DNA of 64,000 nt from Enoplosus armatus. Lineage: Eukaryota > Chordata > Actinopteri > Centrarchiformes > Enoplosidae. The position numbers and the translations under genes are program-made. Every line of letters starts with the position of its first letter. The stretch's first letter is position 1. The notes below the pieces were generated by a model that made no database searches, had not been told where the DNA came from, and worked only from the letters and a program-made list of their open reading frames with translations. Shown here in pieces: positions 58,507 through 64,000 of this stretch. The DNA lies in the NCBI RefSeq assembly GCF_043641665.1, contig NC_092200.1:13849694-13913693 (forward strand). Direction: 5' to 3'.

Positions 58507-61500
58507 ATGGTGACAAACAACATGTTACTGAGTGTCCTCTTTGTTTCAGGTGAGCTGTTTGTTCCGTTATTTGGAGACGTTACTTGAATCATTTACAAAC
58601 TGAACTTCATTTACACAACTTTTTTCCAACTGTCCATGTCCTGACTTTAAAGTGAAATGTTTTACATGTAAAATGTTAACAGGACAGGGGGAAAAAGACC
58701 ATGCAACATATTGCCCTTTGTTTATCATGAACATTCTCTTTGTGCAGATTTTTCTCCACATTATGTTAACCATGAGGCTGTTTCACAGGTGCTTTGGCAG
58801 TTTGTCCTAAGCCAGCAGACCTCTTCATTATGGCACCCCGGAAGATGGAAGCACTGAGTGGATCTTGTCTGCAAATTCCGTGTAACTTTAGTGCTAAATC
58901 AGAACAAGAGTTTGACAGCGGAAGAGAAACTGTTGGAGTGTGGATTAAAAATGACTCCAGATTTGGCCAAGATGAAAACAATGTGATTTTCAACAGTAGG
59001 AGGACAACTAACGCCTATCCAATGAGGATTACCGGAAACCTGACACATAAAAACTGTACCACTCTGTTTTCCAATCTACTCCCAAGTTATACAGACACAT
59101 ACTTCTTCAGAATTGAGAACAAACCATTCATGGCAACAGCATCTTGTGATCCTCTTCAAATAACAGTTAAAGGTGAGAGAGTTTTGTTTTAATCAGTCAG
59201 TTCATAATGTTGTTGTTGCAGCTTTGGCTTAAACAGCAAGCACAAAGACCTTTACCTTCATTGTGAAACTAAACATCAACAGTATCAATTGTGGCCACAT
59301 GTTACAGAAAGCAGCTCTTAAAATATGGACATATTATATTGCATATTGTATTATATATTATATTTTTTGCATTACTATTAAAAAGCATGCAAGACTTCAG
59401 TCTCATGGGGTGATCTTCTGTCACTCTTGAACAAACACTTGTAAACTTTGGAACAGGTTCTAATGTCCCATGATGAGGTTTTTCCACATTGATGAAGCTG
59501 ACTGCATTTTCATTACAGTTTTACAATAAAAGGGTCAAATTTGCAGATGATGATCACTGGTACAAGCCGTGGCATCTAAACACTCAGAGTGTTTAGCAAT
59601 TTTGCAATTGCATGGGTAAAATCTGTGTTTGATTTGAAACCACAGATTCTCCTCGGAGCCCCACAATTGAGATCTCAGGTGATCTGAAGGAGGAGGAGTC
59701 TGTCACTATAACCTGCTCAGCTCTCACTCCCTGTCCACACTCCCCTCCTCAACTCACCTGGAATCTCCAACAAGACACAAACAAAACAGAGGAAGAAGCA
59801 GATCGAACCTTTACGACTAAAATCCAGGCGACCATCACTCTGTCAGACCAACATGATGGATACAGCATCACCTGTTCTGCCAGATATCCTGTGAATGAAG
59901 GAAAAGCTTTCAAGACAGCAGAGGAGAGAAAGACTCTCAGTGTTTCATGTAAGACAACCAGAGTTTGTTGTTGGATCCTGGCAGCACATGATGACTCATG
60001 GGATGTCAGCTGATTTTAATGAATAAAGATAATCTCACATTTTCCTCAGATGCTCCCAAAGACACCTCAGCGTCCATCAGTCCATCAGGTTTGGTGTCAG
60101 CAGGTAGCTGGGTGAACCTGACCTGCTCCAGCAGAGCCAAGCCTCCCGTCAGCCGCTTCAGCTGGTTCAGGATCAGCAAAGATGGACCCGTGACTGTATC
60201 TGAAGGAGGCTTTTACAGCCTCAAGGTTACCAATGTCACTGATGGAGGAGTTTATTACTGTGTGGCCACAAATGATCTTGGTAAACACACATCATCAGAG
60301 ATCCATCTGACTATTGAAGGTAAACATGGATTAATGTTGGATAAAATTAATCAATGTAAATATATGCAGAATTGCGAATAATGTTCAATTCAATAAGGAG
60401 AGATCGAGTGTTATTGATAGTACTTAAAAACTTAGCATCTGCATAAAATGTAGGCCCAAAAATTAGGACATGGGACAGAGATTTGTGAACGAGAGGGACC
60501 CTCACAGTATGGGAAAGTAGAAATGAAGAAATGTATGAATGAAAATTGATAATGGGAAGAGAGAGGGAAGGAGAGAATTTCAACAACAGAAGAAAAAAGG
60601 AGGAAAAGTGAGACAAAGGAGTTTCCATACTGAATTTTGCAAAAACTTTATCACAATCTCTGCTGGCACTTTTTTTCATATTATTCATATTATTTTGCAG
60701 TGTAAAATTAATTCCACACTGTGTCTGCAAACCTAAGTGACGCACGACATTTTTGCATCTGGTACAAAATGTTTGCAAAATATTGTATAAAGTCAAGCTG
60801 AGCATCACATGAAAGCTGGGTGACAAGCCATGATTCTTATTAACTTGACTTGGTCACTGTCATAATGTTTTTGTTTCTGTAGGAGCAAAACAGCCTGATA
60901 GCTCTCCACCATGGGGGCCAGTTGTTGGAGGGATCACTGGGATCATTGTACTCATCTGTGTGGTTGTTGTCATTTGGTAAGTATCTCACATCAATTTCAT
61001 ATCCACAGAAAACAATTCTTATTTTTAATGGATGATTAGCTTGTTAAATACATTATATTTTGTTAGTATTAGTTTCTAGTTCAGGTCGACATTTGATACT
61101 TGATTTTTCTATTTTGACTGAATGTCTTCAACAATGGGTGGAAATCTCAGGGTATATTTTAAATTCATATCTTCAATATACTAAAGTATTTTTTCTGTTG
61201 CTTAGAATTCAAAGTCAAAGGTGCATTCGTGGAGTTCCTCGTGGTTTTGTACTTGAGTTATTACTGTTGTGTCTACATGATGCTGCAAGGTCACAGTATA
61301 CTCATACAGAACACAGATTTTTATGCCGATGACACAATGGGTTAGGGTTAGATTCGCTAAATGAGCGTCGAACTTATGTAAATGATTAGATGTCACAAAA
61401 GATTTTGGAACCTAATGTTGACAAATCACTGTAAGAAGGCTTAGACCACTGTCTTCAAATGTAAGATCGAGCTGCAGAAACCAGGCATTCTCTTTTATGG

Positions 61501-62628
61501 TGACTTGAATCTAACAAAGCATACCACTGCAGTTACACAATCCTGTTTCTTTCAGTTGCATACAATATATAATACTGTAACTCAGTGTATACCTGTCTGA
61601 TCCAATAGACCTGTCCAGAAGTCAGTTGGTACAAAATGTGGCAGCCCGACTACTCACTAGGACCAGAATGAGAAAAATTCAAGCTAATTTAGTGTCATTA
61701 CTCTGGCAAACTCAGAGTTTTAGATTTTAAATGTTAAAAACACCAAATGTGTGTTATACAAGCAGGAACATTGTTGTGGTCTCAAACAATGGGTGAAAGA
61801 CGTCACTTTCAAATCCTCTAAGCTGTGGAATGACTTACTTTTATGTATTTATTGTTAATGTATCATTAATTGTTGTCTTTTTCTGTATTTTATTGATTAT
61901 TCTTAAATTGTTATTTGATGCATTTAAACTTGTTAAATAAACAAAGTTTTTGTTGTGCGGAATAGTAATAGTGAATATTAGTGTATTAATGTATTTAAGC
62001 TGACAACTATGTCTTCCAGGTGGTTAAAGTCCAAGCATCTAACTTCACAACAGACACAGGTGGGAAATAAAAATGTACAATCCAGAATTGTGTGTTATGA
62101 ATATGTTTCTAAGTATTCGTCCTGACTGCGCTCATAAGCTCTAGACTGGTATGAGCAGGTTCCTCATTAGTAAGTAAATGTAGAGAAACACAGGAAATGC
62201 TATGAAACATCCTGTTAGCAACTCACATTAACACTCCACTTATGTATCTACAAATACATAAGACCATTGTTGGGGTTCTTTTTGGCACAACAACAAGATT
62301 TGCAGTGTCCAATAAAAGTATTATTCTGATAATCACTTTATTATAGCAGTGGCCAGGCTCACCTTCTGCTCTTCACAACATTTCTTGTTTGGGCTGTTTT
62401 TCACAGAGCCCACCAGCTGAAGAACCAGCAACAGAAAAAGAAGACATCCATTATGGAGAAATCGACTTCTCAAAGCGAAGACTTGAACTGTCCTCTGACC
62501 CAGTGCAGGACAGTGGACAGCAACAAGACACGCTATATGCACAGGTCAAAATGTCCAAGACACCAAACAGCTTAATACAGACTGCTGACGGTCCGGAGGA
62601 TCTCTACGCTCAAGTGAAGAAACAATGA
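58507..62628 (+). CDS. Siglec-like inhibitory receptor, gene D (451 aa)
   Basis: Near-identical duplicate of gene B, offset by 12742 bases. Exons: 58507-58549, 58789-59172, 59646-59948, 60050-60319, 60883-60976, 62020-62059 and 62407-62628. The V domain reads the same as in B, including TYFFRIE with Arg122. The coding differences I noticed are in the first C2 exon, where B has KIEEDAD and D has KTEEEAD. The tail keeps IHYGEI, TLYAQV and DLYAQV. An 8-bp deletion upstream (at about 58220, relative to B) shows the copies are not simply the same read placed twice. Confidence 0.9.
61207..61872 (+). mobile_element. Degenerate LINE fragment in gene D intron 5
   Basis: The duplicate of the fragment at 48465, with the same GVPRGF, FYADDT and NVAARLLT remnants and the same frame breaks. 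It was present before the duplication. Confidence 0.75.
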
Positions 62629-62796
62629 ATGTATGGAAAACCCAGCGGCCCAAAGCTCCTGTGCTAGTGTTGTAAACACCAACACTCCCCCGGTACTCCG
62701 AGCAGAGTCAGCTAAGCTGATAGGTCCACTGGCTGCATGGCTAGTTAGCTAGTTAGCTAATAGCAGCTACAGTTGGTGATGGTCACTTTAAAGCTA

Positions 62797-64000
62797 CACT
62801 ATGTGGACAAAAGTATTGGGCCACTCCTCTTAATCATTGAATTCAGGTGTTTCATTCAGTCCCATTGCCACAGGTGTATAAAATCAAGCACCTAGCCATG
62901 CAGTCTGCCTTTACAAACATTTGTGAAAGAATGGGTCGTTCTAAAGAGCTAACTGAATTCGAACATGGTACTGTAATAGGATGCCACCGTTGCAAAAAGT
63001 CAGTTTGTGAAATTTCTTCTCTCCTAGATATTCCACAATCAACTGTAAGTGGTATTATTGCAAAGTGGAAACGTTTAGGAACCACAGCAACTCAGCCACA
63101 AAGTGGCAGACCACGTAATGTTACAGAGCGGGGTCGCCGAGTGCTGAGGCGCATAGTGTGTAAAAGTTGCCAAAGTTCTGCTGACTCAATAACTGCAGAG
63201 TTCCAAACCAGCTCTGGCATTAATATCAGCACCAAAACTGTGCGCCGGGAGCTTCATGGCATGGGTTTCCATGGCCGAGCAGCTGCATGCAAGCCTTACA
63301 TCACCAAGCACAATGCCAAGTGTCGGATGGAGTGGCCACTGGACTCTGGAGCAGTGGAAACGTGTTCTGTGGAGTGACGAATCACGCTTCTCTATCTGGC
63401 AGTCTGATGGACGAGTCTGGGTTTGGCGAATGCCAGGAGAACGTTACCTGCCTGACTGCATTATGCCAACTGTAAAGTTTGGTGGAGGAGGGATAATGCT
63501 ATGGGGTTGTTTTTCTGGGGTTGGCCTAGGCCCCTTAGTTCCAGTGAAGGGAAATCTTAATGCTTCATCTTACCAAGTCATTTTGGACAATTCTATGCTT
63601 CCAACTTTGTGGAAACAGTTTGGGGAAGGCCCTTTTCTGTTCCAGCATGACTGTGCCCCAGTGCACAAAGCAAGGTCCATAAAGGCATGGTTGGATGAAT
63701 TTGGTGTGGAAGAACTTGACTGGCCTGCACAGAGCCCCATTGAACACCTTAGGGATGAACTAGAACGGAGATTGCGAGCCAGGCCTTCTCGTCCAACATC
63801 AGTGTCTGACCTCACAAATGCTATTCTGGATGAATGGGCAAAAATTCCCACAGACACGCTCCAAAATCTCGTAGAAAGCCTTCCCAGAAGAGTGGAAGCT
63901 GTTATAGCTGCAAAGGGGGGACCAACTTCATATTAATGCCTGTGAATTAGGAATGGGATGTCATAAAAGCTCCTGTAGGTGTAATGTGTAGGTGGCCCAA
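62797..64000 (+). mobile_element. Tc1-like transposon 2, second copy (cut by window end)
   Basis: The same insertion as at 50055 at the same position relative to the receptor gene. The last roughly 18 bases of the right terminal repeat fall outside the window. Confidence 0.92.
62931..63936 (+). pseudogene. Tc1-like transposase, frameshifted, second copy
   Basis: It carries the same frame break after AKCRMEW and the same missing DLNP codons as the copy at 50189, so both lesions predate the segmental duplication. I noticed no coding difference between the two copies. Confidence 0.92.

Larger units (their letters stand above)
54624..64000. repeat. Tandem segmental duplication, unit 2
   Basis: Contains exon 3 onward of gene C, all of gene D and most of the second Tc1-like copy. 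The left border coincides within a few bases with the exon 3 acceptor, because intron 2 of C differs from that of A. The right border is outside the window. Confidence 0.95.

Overview
This window is vertebrate nuclear DNA, almost certainly from a teleost, most likely a percomorph. The coding genes are split into many short exons with GT/AG borders. The recognisable genes are importin-4, Nanog, TM9SF1, FEN1 and a cluster of Siglec-type receptors. The interspersed repeats (Tc1-like, hAT-like, LINE 3' ends with ATTCTG tails, long CA tracts) are those typical of fish genomes. Exon borders were read by eye from reading frame and splice consensus. Where I give a total CDS length, it is divisible by three unless a lesion is stated.

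Layout. 1-60 is the last coding exon of an unidentified plus-strand gene, with triple AATAAA signals near 500. 3150-4341 holds a small four-exon gene (149 aa) that I do not recognise. 5225-15421 (minus) is ipo4, an importin-beta karyopherin with about 29 short exons and a 140-base CA microsatellite in one intron. 18712-21056 (plus) is nanog, four exons and 430 aa, with a CCAAT/TATA-type promoter just upstream. 22541-28419 (minus) is tm9sf1, 594 aa, with a 5' noncoding exon near 29.9 kb. It is divergent from fen1 (31046-36651, plus), whose eleven exons give 380 aa, the same length as human FEN1. A perfect E2F palindrome at 30402 lies in the shared upstream region. fen1 introns carry a LINE fragment (intron 2) and an hAT-like element with a perfect 8-bp target duplication (intron 10).

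37-64 kb is an immune-receptor cluster. Four Siglec-like genes lie in tandem on the plus strand in the order A, B, C, D. A and C have one V-type and three C2-type Ig domains, a transmembrane segment and a short tail with one Tyr (DYVNTV). B and D have one V and two C2 domains and a tail with an ITIM (IHYGEI), an ITSM (TLYAQV) and a third Tyr motif (DLYAQV). They therefore look like sets of paired receptors. The V domains show the Siglec signature: the paired cysteines GSCxxIPC and an F-strand Tyr-aromatic-x-Arg. From exon 3 of A onward the sequence repeats almost unchanged with a period of about 12.74 kb, through B and a degenerate Tc1-like element to the end of the window. Gene A has a 2-bp deletion that shifts the frame in its second Ig exon. 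An orphan leader exon near 37.6 kb suggests a further, lost family member. A separate IR/DR-type Tc1-like element with a broken transposase lies at 38.5-40.1 kb.

How it fits together: the left half is a housekeeping and developmental block (nuclear import, pluripotency regulator, endomembrane protein, DNA-replication nuclease). The right half is a rapidly evolving, recently duplicated receptor array. The most interesting part is that array: V domains diverge while the C2 exons and even their introns are nearly identical.
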